From the NCBI GenBank assembly GCA_022704305.1, contig JAKJGQ010000007.1, positions 1 through 37,595 on the forward strand: DNA of 37,595 nt, in the 5' to 3' direction. A model generated the notes under the pieces. The model saw only the letters and a program-made list of their open reading frames with translations. It was not told the DNA's origin and did no database searches. A program made the translations under genes and the position numbers. This DNA comes from Thermotogae bacterium (GTDB lineage: Bacteria > Thermotogota > Thermotogae > Petrotogales > Petrotogaceae). Shown here piece by piece: positions 23,837-32,967 of this stretch (its first letter is position 1; every line of letters starts with the position of its first letter).

Positions 23837-25180
23837 TTAAGAAAGCTTCTTATGGTGTTGATGGATCTTTTTTTGAAGCTGTTCTACCTCAAAGCTTTTC
23901 TGAGAAAGCTGCAGCTCAAGCATTGCATTAAGAGATTTAAGCTCTTCGTTTATTATGCTGCTTTCAAGTGAAACTGCGTTTATATAAGAAGTTCCGGATT
24001 TTAAGGAAAGCCAGAGTATCTGAGTAAATACAAAAACAAATATTCCAAGGCATGTAAAATCATCATAACCCAGGTACTGCCCGGATATTAAAGAACCAAG
24101 AAGCTGAAAGTACATAAATCCAGTACAAGCAACGATAAAAGATAAAGGAACCCGAGCTTTTTTAAATAAAGCATATCCAGTTACAAAAAAGACATAAGCA
24201 GAGATAAAAAATATCAGAAGAATATAAAAAAAGTATACCGTACTCCAGTAGGAAGGAGAAAGGAAAAACCCTGCCAGAGAAACTCCTACGCAAAAAGTAC
24301 CGTAAAGCTTAATAGCAGCTCTGCCTCTTGAAAAATCAAAAAGCTCTGAAACAAAAAGGAAAACCATGAAAGCAATAGCTGTCATGACCGGTATGGAAAG
24401 TCTTGTTTGAAGGTTCCATGGCAGTATGCCCAGTATATAATGGAAAAAACTGTTGTCTGAAAGAAGATTGCGCAATGGTTCAACAAAACAGATCAGCGAA
24501 AGGATAAACAACTTTTTTTCGCTTTTATCTTTTAAAAACAAAAGCAATCCGTAAAGTCCCGTTATAAGGAAACAGCCTATCATGAACATCTCTCCTGCAA
24601 GAAAACTCATACGGTATCTGTTTATAGAGTCCGGAGAACCCAGTCTGATGTTTTTTAGTGCGGACTCCTTGAGCAGAGCAGCGTTTTTCATATGAACAAC
24701 AATATCAAAAGAGTCTGATGACGGTATAAAATTGCCGTTACTGTATATGCAGCTCTGTCCGTAACTGTTGATGCATCCGTTTGCAGAATTGTTCAGAGCC
24801 TTTCCGTCTGCCCAGACCGTAAAGCCACAGCCCATATTTGGAAAGTACAGCGCAATGGGAGAGTTAGAATCTTTTGTATGCACAGTCATTCTTAAAGTTG
24901 TAACCATAGCTCCGTCCAAATCAGATGAAAAAAATGACGGTTTACTGAAATTTCTGAACATAGTCGAAGAAAAACCGCCAGCGGAAAACTCCTGTGGAGT
25001 TATAAGACGATCCGAATATACTTCCCATTCTCCTGTGAGAAGACTGTAAGAATGTGATTCAGAGAAATTTTTTTCAAGTCTGGCCACGCCTTTTTCAGCC
25101 TGGATTTTTGAAGGAATATTAAAGAAAGCAAAAATGCTGAGTAAAAAAATAAAAGAAAGAGTTATATACAAAGTTCTCAT
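23837..25180 (-). CDS. 7TMR-DISM-type membrane sensor with C-terminal coiled coil, no output domain
   Basis: 447 residues. An N-terminal hydrophobic segment (5-22) is followed by an extracytoplasmic domain of about 170 residues (GEWEVYSDRLITPQEF, TTLRMTVHTKDSN, IALYFPNMGCGFTVWADGK), resembling the jelly-roll DISMED2 domain. Seven transmembrane helices span about 195-400. The protein ends in a coiled coil (SIINEELKSLNAMLELQLSQ). A kinase, GGDEF or phosphatase domain normally follows and is missing, so it may signal through a partner. Related sensors are common in spirochaetes and other diderms. It lies upstream of nrdD in the same direction, but the NrdR boxes intervene. Confidence 0.75.
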   Translation of the reverse strand: MRTLYITLSFIFLLSIFAFFNIPSKIQAEKGVARLEKNFSESHSYSLLTGEWEVYSDRLITPQEFSAGGFSSTMFRNFSKPSFFSSDLDGAMVTTLRMTVHTKDSNSPIALYFPNMGCGFTVWADGKALNNSANGCINSYGQSCIYSNGNFIPSSDSFDIVVHMKNAALLKESALKNIRLGSPDSINRYRMSFLAGEMFMIGCFLITGLYGLLLFLKDKSEKKLFILSLICFVEPLRNLLSDNSFFHYILGILPWNLQTRLSIPVMTAIAFMVFLFVSELFDFSRGRAAIKLYGTFCVGVSLAGFFLSPSYWSTVYFFYILLIFFISAYVFFVTGYALFKKARVPLSFIVACTGFMYFQLLGSLISGQYLGYDDFTCLGIFVFVFTQILWLSLKSGTSYINAVSLESSIINEELKSLNAMLELQLSQKSFEVEQLQKKIHQHHKKLS

Positions 25181-25395
25181 TAGTTTAGTTACCCCCGTAT
25201 AATATCTTCACATATACCATATCATACAAAGATTACTAACGAATATATATCTATGTTTAATTTTGTGTAAAATGAACTGAATTCTTTTTAGTGACAAAGA
25301 TTGGAGATTTCACAGAACATAGGATAAACATAACGGTAAATACTCTATTTGTGCTACAATTAATGTAATGAAGCGTAATTTCAGAGAGGTGGAGT

Positions 25396-25761
25396 ATGTT
25401 TTTTATAGGAATATTCGGGGTGGACAGTTCAGAAAAGATTTTAAAACAGCTGAGCTCTCTTGTATGTCCAGGGTGTGGCAGACTTTGCAGTGGCAAAGTA
25501 ATATGTGAGAGCACATTTTTTCATATATTTTTTATTCCTGTTGTCAGATGGAACAAAAAATATTTTTTAAGAACCGATTGTTGTGGCTGTGAGTATATGC
25601 TGACCAAAGAAAAAACAGAAAACATACTTAAAGGAGATCCTTTGGATTTTCAAGATACTGAGTATGGTAAATGCAGGTCTTCTTTCTGTCCGGAGTGCAA
25701 GTACCCTTTAAATTCGGATTTTTCATACTGTCCGCGATGCGGCAAAAAGATAGGTGTGTAG
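25396..25761 (+). CDS. zinc-ribbon protein
   Basis: 121 residues with two metal-binding regions. The first is CPGCGRLC near residue 24 with a later CCGC (RTDCCGCEY). The second is a C-terminal zinc ribbon CPECKYPLNSDFSYCPRCGKK (two CxxC knuckles). The middle (VICESTFFHIFFIPVVRWNKKYFL) fits the zinc_ribbon_15-like family of small proteins of unknown function. The stop codon directly abuts the ATG of the next gene (TAGATG), suggesting an operon with the LysO-type genes. The start follows GAGAGGTGGAGT. Confidence 0.8.
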   Translation: MFFIGIFGVDSSEKILKQLSSLVCPGCGRLCSGKVICESTFFHIFFIPVVRWNKKYFLRTDCCGCEYMLTKEKTENILKGDPLDFQDTEYGKCRSSFCPECKYPLNSDFSYCPRCGKKIGV

Positions 25762-26034
25762 ATGCTCTGGCTTATTTTGGCTGCTTTTGTGGCGGGTGTC
25801 GTTTTAGGAATAAATCAAAAACTTCTTTTCATTAAAAAACTTAAACCTGTAAGTATCATAACGGTACTGCTTCTATTTTTCATGGGATATGAAATTGGTT
25901 CAGATGCACAACTGGTTTCAAGACTTCCGCAGATAGGTATTAAAGCACTTCTTACAGCGGTTTTTGCTATTGCGGGAAGCGTTCTTTTTACAACACTGTA
26001 CGATAAAATGATTAAAAAGGGTGATAGAAAGTGA
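25762..26034 (+). CDS. LysO-type transporter, small N-terminal subunit
   Basis: 90 residues with three hydrophobic segments: MLWLILAAFVAGVVLGI, SIITVLLLFFMGYEIGSD and ALLTAVFAIAGSVLFTTLY. The FxMGYEIGSD motif matches the N-terminal part of the LysO (YbjE, DUF340) lysine exporter. In E. coli this is one protein; here it is separated from the larger part by a 4-nt overlap (GTGA) with a new start. Lysine export is inferred from the family. Confidence 0.85.
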   Translation: MLWLILAAFVAGVVLGINQKLLFIKKLKPVSIITVLLLFFMGYEIGSDAQLVSRLPQIGIKALLTAVFAIAGSVLFTTLYDKMIKKGDRK

Positions 26035-26606
26035 TTCTGCTTATATCTTCCGTTGTTTTGGGAATCTTGTGCGGACTTTTTTTTAATTTTCCTATAAATT
26101 CAAACATCATAACTATACTTCTTATGATACTGGTTTTCTGCGTGGGGCTGGATATAGGTTCTCAACAGGAAATAGGAAAGAAGATAAGAAGCAAGATAAA
26201 AACAATATTAATACAGACGGCGCTGACTATATGCGGAAGTCTTTTGTTTGCAGGAATTTCCGGTTTTTTTACGGGACTTTCTTTTAAAGAAGCGGCGGGA
26301 GCAGGTGCAGGAATGGGATGGTACTCACTTTCCGGTGTCATGATAAGTGATCTTTACTCGGCAGAGCTGGGAGCAGTTTCTTTTACTGCCAACGTCATAA
26401 GAGAAGTTCTTGCTATTGTCACTATTCCTCTTTTTTCAAAAGTTTCAGAACTGGGGGCAATATCGGTAGGCGGAGCAACTACTATGGATACAATGTTGGG
26501 AGTTGTTTCCAAAAGCACCTCGGCAGAAAATACGCTCGTTGCTTTTGGACAGGGAGTGCTTTTATCTATGGCAGTGCCTGTTTTAATTACGCTTATTTTC
26601 AGTTGA
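26031..26606 (+). CDS. lysO: LysO-type lysine exporter, large subunit
   Basis: 191 residues and about six hydrophobic segments. Key family features are FCVGLDIGSQQEIGKKI, the AAGAGAGMGWYSLSGVMI loop and SVGGATTMDTMLGVVSKST. This is the main body of the LysO family, which exports L-lysine or toxic analogues. The GTG start overlaps the upstream subunit's stop. The split into two genes is known in other bacteria and archaea, so it need not be a frameshift. Confidence 0.88.
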   Translation: MILLISSVVLGILCGLFFNFPINSNIITILLMILVFCVGLDIGSQQEIGKKIRSKIKTILIQTALTICGSLLFAGISGFFTGLSFKEAAGAGAGMGWYSLSGVMISDLYSAELGAVSFTANVIREVLAIVTIPLFSKVSELGAISVGGATTMDTMLGVVSKSTSAENTLVAFGQGVLLSMAVPVLITLIFS

Positions 26607-26758
26607 TGTTAATGAATTTTGCAGTAGAAGTTATAGTTTGTTTTATAAACCATCAAAAGAAGTTTTAAATCAGTATCATCATCTACAATAATCAGAAAAC
26701 GCCATTAATAATGGGAAACCATATTTCAATTTCTCGCATGTATAAGATAGAATAATTA

Positions 26759-26789
26759 TTGGCAGATAGTAAACTTGCCTAACTTATAT
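26759..26789 (+). promoter_or_regulatory. possible promoter with operator-like sequence, C69 dipeptidase
   Basis: TTGGCA (26759-26764) and TTATAT (26784-26789) are 19 bp apart, a weak promoter. The spacer holds GTAAACTTGCCTAAC (26769-26783). Its reverse complement contains TAGGCAAGT, the same nine-mer found in the two ABC-operon operators. This may be coincidence. Confidence 0.35.
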
Positions 26790-26808
26790 CTTAGCGAGGG
26801 GGTAAAAA

Positions 26809-28428
26809 ATGCTTAAAAAGAGTATAGCATTATTATTGGTCTTTGTATCAATAATATCTTTGTCATTTGCCTGTACCATAATAGCTGTCGGAAAAGACGC
26901 TATGGCAGATGGATCAACCATTATAACCCACAGTTGTGATTCAGGGTCGGACAATCCGCTTCTTTGGATTATTCCCGAGGCAGACTGGGCAGAAGGGTCA
27001 GTAAGAGAGATTTATCAGAACGCTCATTATTTCTATTTTAAAGGAAACAAAAACGGTACTCCTGTCTACAACAAGGACGGTTATCTTACCGTAGATGAAA
27101 CCGTTGCTAAGAAAGTAGGAGAGATTCCTCAGGTTTCTCATACCTACAGGTACTTCTACTGCGGATACTCTTTTATGAATGAAAAAGGAGTAGCCATAGG
27201 AGAGTCAACATTCTCACAGGGAAATTATGCTACCGATACCGGAAAGCAGATTATGAAAGATCTTCTTGAGGATACATGGGGCATAATAGACTGTTTTGCC
27301 GCTCAGGATATAGCTCTTGAAAGGGCAAGCACAGCCAGGGAAGCCGTTCAGATAATGGGTGATCTGGTCAACAAGTACGGATGGTACGGAGCAGGCGAAA
27401 TAATGGATATCACAGATGGAAACGAAGTCTGGGTAGCCGAGTTCTATGGAAGAGATCTTTGGGCAGCCGTGAGAGTACCGGATGACAGTGTTTTTGTTGG
27501 AGCCAACGTCGGAATCCTCAGAGATCTTGACCTGACAGATACCAAAAACGTCATGTACTCACCAAACCTTGTAAAGTTTGCCGTTGAAAAAGGCTGGTAT
27601 ACTCCAAAGGAAGGCGAAAAACTCTTCAGCCCGGGTCCTGTTTATGCACCAAGAACAGGCATGAATGTAAGAGAGTGGAGAGCAACAGATCTTCTTGCAC
27701 CGTCTTTAAAGGTTGAATACAATCAGACATACTATCCTCTTTTTGTAAAGCCCGATAAAAAGCTTACCGTTCAGGACATATTTACTATACACGGAGATGT
27801 TTACGAAGGAACAGACCTTGACCTGACAAAAGGAATAGGAGCAGGTCCTTTCGGAGATCCTTTTGCAAGCTACAGGATCGGCGGTAGGGCAAGACCTATA
27901 GGAGTTCCGCAGTCAACTTACATTCATATAGGTCAGGTAAAAGGCTGGCTCCCAGATGAAATAAAAGGAATAAGCTGGTTTGGTTACGGTGCTGGTGCTA
28001 CGACATATCTTACTCCTCTTTGGCCGATAATGGAAAAGCTTCCCGATTTTTATATGGTCGGTTCCAGATACGAGCCGTTAAGAAGAGATTCCGCATTCTG
28101 GACCAACCTTTATGTCCAGGAAGTAGTAAGACACAGATATATGGATGCCATAAAAGATCTCAGAGCCTACAGAGATCCTAAGATGCAGAGCATATATACT
28201 CAGGCGGACAATGTTCAGAATCAGGCTGCAGCATTTATAAGAAGCGGCAACAAAGAACAGGGAATAAAGCTTGTAAGTGATTTTGCTTACGATACAGCCA
28301 TTGCATGGCAGAGAAACTGGCTTGACCTTGGCGATACAATATTTGCAAAGTATGTAATGGACAGAATATATATGAAAGGCCCGTCTTATCCTAAGACATG
28401 GCAGACAACCATAACTCCTGTAAAATAA
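26809..28428 (+). CDS. secreted C69-family (U34) dipeptidase
   Basis: 539 residues. A signal peptide (LLLVFVSIISLSFA) ends directly before C22 of CTIIAVGKDAMADGS. In this Ntn-hydrolase family the catalytic cysteine becomes the mature N-terminus, so signal cleavage would also generate the nucleophile. Other family features are SFMNEKGVAIGEST, EVWVAEFYGRDLWAA and the C-terminal RRDSAFWTNLYVQEVVRHRY. It probably cleaves dipeptides in the periplasm or outside the cell. A paralogue is cut by the right window edge (37241 onward). ATG after GAGGGGGTAAAAA. Confidence 0.93.
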   Translation: MLKKSIALLLVFVSIISLSFACTIIAVGKDAMADGSTIITHSCDSGSDNPLLWIIPEADWAEGSVREIYQNAHYFYFKGNKNGTPVYNKDGYLTVDETVAKKVGEIPQVSHTYRYFYCGYSFMNEKGVAIGESTFSQGNYATDTGKQIMKDLLEDTWGIIDCFAAQDIALERASTAREAVQIMGDLVNKYGWYGAGEIMDITDGNEVWVAEFYGRDLWAAVRVPDDSVFVGANVGILRDLDLTDTKNVMYSPNLVKFAVEKGWYTPKEGEKLFSPGPVYAPRTGMNVREWRATDLLAPSLKVEYNQTYYPLFVKPDKKLTVQDIFTIHGDVYEGTDLDLTKGIGAGPFGDPFASYRIGGRARPIGVPQSTYIHIGQVKGWLPDEIKGISWFGYGAGATTYLTPLWPIMEKLPDFYMVGSRYEPLRRDSAFWTNLYVQEVVRHRYMDAIKDLRAYRDPKMQSIYTQADNVQNQAAAFIRSGNKEQGIKLVSDFAYDTAIAWQRNWLDLGDTIFAKYVMDRIYMKGPSYPKTWQTTITPVK

Positions 28429-28432
28429 AGTA

Positions 28433-28456
28433 AAACACCGGCGCAAGCCGGTGTTT
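28433..28456. terminator. bidirectional terminator between convergent dipeptidase and beta-galactosidase genes
   Basis: A 10-bp stem (AAACACCGGC, loop GCAA) lies 4 nt past the dipeptidase stop and overlaps the stop codon of the convergent gene. On the plus strand it is followed by a T-rich tract. Confidence 0.9.
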
Positions 28457-30305
28457 ATTTTGTTTTTTTATAGTTGTACGGTTCTATGTCCGTGTGTCCC
28501 GAGCGCTGCTCCTCTGAGTCAAAGTTTATGAAGTATGATTCTTTATCATTGGTAATAAGTTCAAGTGACTCTTTTATTTCAAGCTCCGGTTTAAAGGTAT
28601 ACTTTAAAAGCTTACGCCATGATTTTTTACTAAGAACTGTTGATATGTAAGTTATATCCGAATTTTTAGCTGCAATCAGGGCAGGCCCTTTTTTAAGGGG
28701 TGATGATTCCCATGTTCCGGTCTGTTTTCCTTCAATAACTTCTAATTCTTCAATCCACATATCTGCAACAAGGCCATGATCCTTGTAATCGATGTACTCT
28801 TCGTATATGGCTCCGAAATCCTTTATTGTAAAGCTCAGGTCTTTTATCTTCCATCCAAGAGGTCTGTCAGAAATAATAGAGTTATTCTCATCCTTTATGT
28901 TGCTCATACAGGTTATAAAGAGCGAGCCCTGATACTTTTCGAGTTTTTTCATAAAGTTCTTTGGAACATAAAGAGCATAAGGCAGCACAACTATCTCGTA
29001 ATTTTCTATTTTTGAGTCTCTGAAGATAAAATCAACAAAGTATCCAAAGTATCTAAATGCCGCATATATATCCTGTAAAGCCTTAACATAATCGAAATCC
29101 TTGCACACGCCGTTTATTTTGTGCATCCAAGCAACTTCGTAGTCAAAGTATATAGCAACCTTGGCCTTGGGTCTTGAAGAAAGCTTGCTGACTTCTTCGG
29201 AAAGCTTTTTAACTACCTTAAGACGTGGGCTGGTGTCAGGATTACCTTCATAGTTCATCAGACCGTTATGATACTGCTCTGCACCGAAGGAAACGGCTCT
29301 GTCTCTGAAGTATGAAAGGTTTTCAGCACCGTGCAAAAAAGCCTGTATGGTTGACGGCACAAGCCATTTAGCAGGAAAAAACAGATTTCTGTTCTGCCAG
29401 TTGACTCTGCCTGGCTGTTGCTCCATAACCGTAAAGTTCTTTCTTTTCAGAGACCACATTAGATCAAGGTTGAATGCCTGCTGAAGCGGGTCAAACTTAG
29501 CCGAAGGGTTATAGTTGTCAAATGAGATGAAATCATAAAGTTCCTGGTGAGAACAGTAGTCCAAATTTGTAAAATTTACCATAAAGTTGGTTGTAACAGG
29601 TTTATCTGAATATTTTCTGAGTATATCCGTCTGCATCTGTGCAAATTTTTTGACGGAAATACTTGAAAATCTATAAAAGTCAAGCATCTGATGAGGATTA
29701 GGAATAGCAGATATCTTTTTGGGAGTGGTGATCTGTGAAAAACTGTTGTATATTTGCGACCAAAAGACGGTTCCCCATGCTTTGTTAAGCGAGCCGATAT
29801 CTCCATACTTATCTTCGAGGTAAGCTCTGAAGCTCTCATCACATTTTTCGCAGAAACAATGGGAAGTATCTTCACAGCCGAACTCGTTATCTATCTGCCA
29901 TGCGTAAAGAGCATCATGGGAAGAAAACTCACTAGCTAAAAGTTCTACTATTTTACTTACATAAAGGGCATATTCTTTGCTGTTATAGCAGTAATGACGT
30001 CTTCCACCGAAATTTCTGGTGTCTGACGCAATGTCTTTCTGAAGAATTTGCGGATACTTTGATATAAGCCATGCAGGTGGGGTAGCTGAAGGTGTGGATA
30101 AAATAACCTTTATTTGCAGAGTTTTGCAGATGTCCATGGTTTTTTTCAGTAGTGAGAGGTTGTACTTTCCTTCTTCCGGTTCCAGAACACTCCACATAAA
30201 CTCTCCTATGCGGACAAACTCTATGCCGTTATTTCTGAAAGCCGAAAGGTCTTTTTCTATACGGTCCTCTTCCCAGTGTTCCGGGTAATAAGCTGTACCA
30301 AGCAT
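28455..30305 (-). CDS. GH42 beta-galactosidase
   Basis: 616 residues, no signal peptide, so cytoplasmic. GH42 features are GTAYYPEHW at the N-terminus and RIGEFMWSVLEPEEG. The acid/base is E141 in WQIDNEFG and the nucleophile is E295 in TVMEQQPGRVNW. The structural zinc site is C106, C150, C152 and C155 (CFCEKC), as in Thermus-type members. A TIM barrel is followed by a trimerisation domain and a short C-terminal beta domain. It hydrolyses short beta-galactosides. No sugar transporter is nearby, so substrate and regulation are unclear. ATG after AAGGAGGTATGAAAG. Confidence 0.93.
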   Translation of the reverse strand: MLGTAYYPEHWEEDRIEKDLSAFRNNGIEFVRIGEFMWSVLEPEEGKYNLSLLKKTMDICKTLQIKVILSTPSATPPAWLISKYPQILQKDIASDTRNFGGRRHYCYNSKEYALYVSKIVELLASEFSSHDALYAWQIDNEFGCEDTSHCFCEKCDESFRAYLEDKYGDIGSLNKAWGTVFWSQIYNSFSQITTPKKISAIPNPHQMLDFYRFSSISVKKFAQMQTDILRKYSDKPVTTNFMVNFTNLDYCSHQELYDFISFDNYNPSAKFDPLQQAFNLDLMWSLKRKNFTVMEQQPGRVNWQNRNLFFPAKWLVPSTIQAFLHGAENLSYFRDRAVSFGAEQYHNGLMNYEGNPDTSPRLKVVKKLSEEVSKLSSRPKAKVAIYFDYEVAWMHKINGVCKDFDYVKALQDIYAAFRYFGYFVDFIFRDSKIENYEIVVLPYALYVPKNFMKKLEKYQGSLFITCMSNIKDENNSIISDRPLGWKIKDLSFTIKDFGAIYEEYIDYKDHGLVADMWIEELEVIEGKQTGTWESSPLKKGPALIAAKNSDITYISTVLSKKSWRKLLKYTFKPELEIKESLELITNDKESYFINFDSEEQRSGHTDIEPYNYKKTK

Positions 30306-30582
30306 CTTTCATACCTCCTTGGAATATTAAAAACTCTGGATTCCGGCGTTTATAATCGAATGCAGCTTCTTAATCCAAATTAATATACAATTAATTTATT
30401 CTCCTATCATATTTTAGCAGATTTATAAAAATAAAATGCAACGAAAAGATAAATATTACCAAAAGTAACTTTTTTAAGAAATTTTAAGATATATTAAGAG
30501 AGTTTAATATTAAAATTTATCCAAAAGATCTTATGCTATATTTTCTGAAGAGTTGCTATAATATCTTTATGGGGTGATTAAT

Positions 30583-31944
30583 ATGGTTGAAAAGGAAAGA
30601 GTATCTTTATGCAACGATAAAGAAGTAAAAAACGGAAAGTATGTTCTTTACTGGATGCAGGCAAGTCAGAGAGCCCATTTCAATCCGGCGCTTGAGTATG
30701 CTGTCCTTGTTGCAAATACCATGAATAAACCCCTTATAGTTCTTTTTTGTATAATGCCGGAGTATCTTACGGCATCCTTTCGTCATTATCAATTTATGAT
30801 AGAGGGATTGCAGGAAACTGCCCAAACAATAAGGGGATACGGTGCGGCTTTTATAATAAAAGCAGGAGATCCATGTGAAATTATTAAAGAACTTTCTGAA
30901 AGCTCATCAATGATTGTGTTCGATTTTGCATATCTTGATTTTATGAAAGCTGTAAGAAAGAAGATTTCTGCACAGACTGCATGCAGGGTAGTACAGGTTG
31001 AAGGCAATGTGGTTGTTCCTGTTGCTGCTGCAAGTTCAAAAGAAGAGTATTCAGCCGCAACGCTAAGACCAAAAGTAAGTGCGGTTATTTCAAAGTATCT
31101 TAATTCTGAAGAGGAAATAACAGAGCTAAAAAACAAAATAAGCGATCCACAGATAGAATCGCTTACTGAACAACAAGCAAAAGAGTACATAAAAAAGTTC
31201 AGAACAAACAACAGATACTTTGATGAAAGCCGCTTTATAGGAGGATACTCTCACGCTCGTCAAAAGCTTGACGACTTTATTAAATATAAGCTCCATAATT
31301 ACGCAGATATGAAAAACGATCCGACCAGCGAGGTTCAGTCCGATTTAAGTCCGTATCTTCATTTTGGACAGATATCTCCTGTTTATATAGCAAATCAAAT
31401 TACGAAAGTACTTTCAGAGTCAGCCCAAGAGTATTTGGAAGAGCTTATTGTTAGAAGAGAGCTTGCTCACAACTTTGTCATGTACAACGATGATTACGCT
31501 CAGTATAACTCTGTTCCAGCATGGGCTAAAAAAACCTTGGCAGAACATCTTTCCGATCCCAGAGAGCACTGCTATTCACAAAAGCAGTTAGAAGATGCAC
31601 AGACGCACGATGAGTACTGGAACAGTGCACAGAATGAGCTGCTGCTGACAGGAAAAATGCACAACTACATGAGAATGTACTGGGGTAAAAAAATAATAGA
31701 ATGGAGCGAGACACCTCAAAAAGCTTTTGAAACAATGGTCTATCTCAATGACCGCTATGAAATGGACGGAAGGGATCCTTCCGGGTATGCAGGCATATGC
31801 TGGTGCTTTGGCAAGCACGATAGGCCTTGGTCTCCAAGGAGTATATTTGGTAACGTCAGATACATGAACGATAAAGGACTTGAAAGAAAATTCAAGATTC
31901 AAAAGTACGTTCAGAGGATTAAAGACCTCAAAAAAGGAAGCTAA
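30583..31944 (+). CDS. class II CPD photolyase
   Basis: About 453 residues. Class II features are YWMQASQRAHFNPALEYAV at the N-terminus, SDLSPYLHFGQISP, EELIVRRELAHNFVMYN, TGKMHNYMRMYWGKKIIEW and DRYEMDGRDPSGYAGICWCFGKHDRPW. It repairs cyclobutane pyrimidine dimers using blue light and reduced FAD. The ATG at 30583 follows GGGGTG by six nt; a GTG three codons earlier lies inside that ribosome site. The stop codon is one base from the stop of the convergent HPt gene. A photolyase in an anaerobe suggests at least occasional exposure to light. Confidence 0.93.
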   Translation: MVEKERVSLCNDKEVKNGKYVLYWMQASQRAHFNPALEYAVLVANTMNKPLIVLFCIMPEYLTASFRHYQFMIEGLQETAQTIRGYGAAFIIKAGDPCEIIKELSESSSMIVFDFAYLDFMKAVRKKISAQTACRVVQVEGNVVVPVAAASSKEEYSAATLRPKVSAVISKYLNSEEEITELKNKISDPQIESLTEQQAKEYIKKFRTNNRYFDESRFIGGYSHARQKLDDFIKYKLHNYADMKNDPTSEVQSDLSPYLHFGQISPVYIANQITKVLSESAQEYLEELIVRRELAHNFVMYNDDYAQYNSVPAWAKKTLAEHLSDPREHCYSQKQLEDAQTHDEYWNSAQNELLLTGKMHNYMRMYWGKKIIEWSETPQKAFETMVYLNDRYEMDGRDPSGYAGICWCFGKHDRPWSPRSIFGNVRYMNDKGLERKFKIQKYVQRIKDLKKGS

Positions 31945-31945
31945 T

Positions 31946-32446
31946 TCAGTCTATCTCTTTTATTTTATCCTCTATTATGCCCATATGCTCTTTTATATAC
32001 TCCAGATATTCCTGTGCTACACCGTTCTGATAACGGTCACACAGATTATCGATAATCCTGGACGAATAGAAAACAATATTTATCATATTGTCGTCCATCA
32101 AAAGTCTGCCTTTTACACACGCATCAAGTATAAGTTCGGTCTTTGCGGAGATTATTCTCACCATTTCAGCACTTACAAAACCGGCAAGTCCCTTTATAGT
32201 GTGAAAAGACCTGAACAGGGCAATTACACTTTCCTGATCTGCCTGACTGTCAGAAGATATGATCCTGAGAGTTTCACGTATTACAGCCGATGATTCCCTT
32301 GTTTCCGAAAAAAAAGTTTTTATGAAATCCTTCTGTATCTTATCAAGTACCTCGGTATTTACACCGTTTACGGTATCAATCAAAGCTTTTTCTGTTTCCA
32401 GTCTGTTTATGAGGCTTAATTCCCGCATGTAACGCCTGTCTGACAT
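31946..32446 (-). CDS. histidine phosphotransfer (HPt) domain protein
   Basis: 166 residues, mostly helical. The phosphorylatable histidine is H82 in FRSFHTIKGLAGF, the CheA-P1/HPt motif. The flanking helices (DFIKTFFSETRESSAVIRETL and SAEMVRIISAKTELIL) complete the four-helix bundle. It is encoded 4 nt after the receiver gene, and together they form a stand-alone relay pair. No kinase is encoded in the window. ATG after GGGAGGCTGATCTT. Confidence 0.88.
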   Translation of the reverse strand: MSDRRYMRELSLINRLETEKALIDTVNGVNTEVLDKIQKDFIKTFFSETRESSAVIRETLRIISSDSQADQESVIALFRSFHTIKGLAGFVSAEMVRIISAKTELILDACVKGRLLMDDNMINIVFYSSRIIDNLCDRYQNGVAQEYLEYIKEHMGIIEDKIKEID

Positions 32447-32450
32447 AAGA

Positions 32451-32852
32451 TCAGCCTCCCTTTAAAAGACCCAGCTCCTGGAGTTTTAAAATAAAGTCTT
32501 TTTTCAAAATAGGCTTGATTATATATGCTTCACATTGTGCTTTGAATGAATTACGTACATTTTCCACATCGCTCAGGGCGGTGGTCATGATAATCTTTGT
32601 CCCATCAAGCCCGTATACTCCGTTTTTGTTTTCTGCAGAACGTATCTTTTGCAGCACCTGTATGCCATCCATCTGTGGCATCATGATGTCAAGACATACC
32701 AGGTCATAACGTTTATTTGTTTTGAGAGAACTTTCAAAAACACTTATTCCCTGTGCCCCGTCGTTTGCAATGTCGCAGACGGCATACTCCTTCAAAAAAG
32801 AGCTTAGGAGCTTCTGACTTATAGGATCGTCTTCAATAATAAGTACGTTCAT
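32451..32852 (-). CDS. single-domain response regulator receiver
   Basis: 133 residues forming one receiver domain. Acidic pocket D8/D9, phosphoacceptor D55 (CLDIMMPQMDG), T90 or T91 and K113 (IIKP) are all present. There is no output domain, so it works by protein contact, as CheY or Spo0F do. It is the first gene of the pair with the HPt protein. An insertion between beta-3 and beta-4 (SAENKNGVYGLDGTK) is slightly long. A TATAAT lies about 20 nt upstream of the ATG. Confidence 0.92.
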   Translation of the reverse strand: MNVLIIEDDPISQKLLSSFLKEYAVCDIANDGAQGISVFESSLKTNKRYDLVCLDIMMPQMDGIQVLQKIRSAENKNGVYGLDGTKIIMTTALSDVENVRNSFKAQCEAYIIKPILKKDFILKLQELGLLKGG

Positions 32853-32967
32853 ACTTTAACCTCCTATTATAGTCTAATATATATTATATCGCAATTTAAA
32901 AAACAAAACTCAAAATAAAATTATATAACCAAAAAATGTAACCGAAAATTCAAAATGAGCCCATCTA

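Noticed and set aside
25762-26606. Frameshifted single lysO gene
   Set aside because: The second frame has its own start overlapping the stop by 4 nt, and two-gene LysO arrangements are known elsewhere.
26809-26880. Lipoprotein signal on the C69 dipeptidase
   Set aside because: The cysteine after the signal peptide belongs to the catalytic CTIIAVGKDA motif, so it is the nucleophile rather than a lipidation site.
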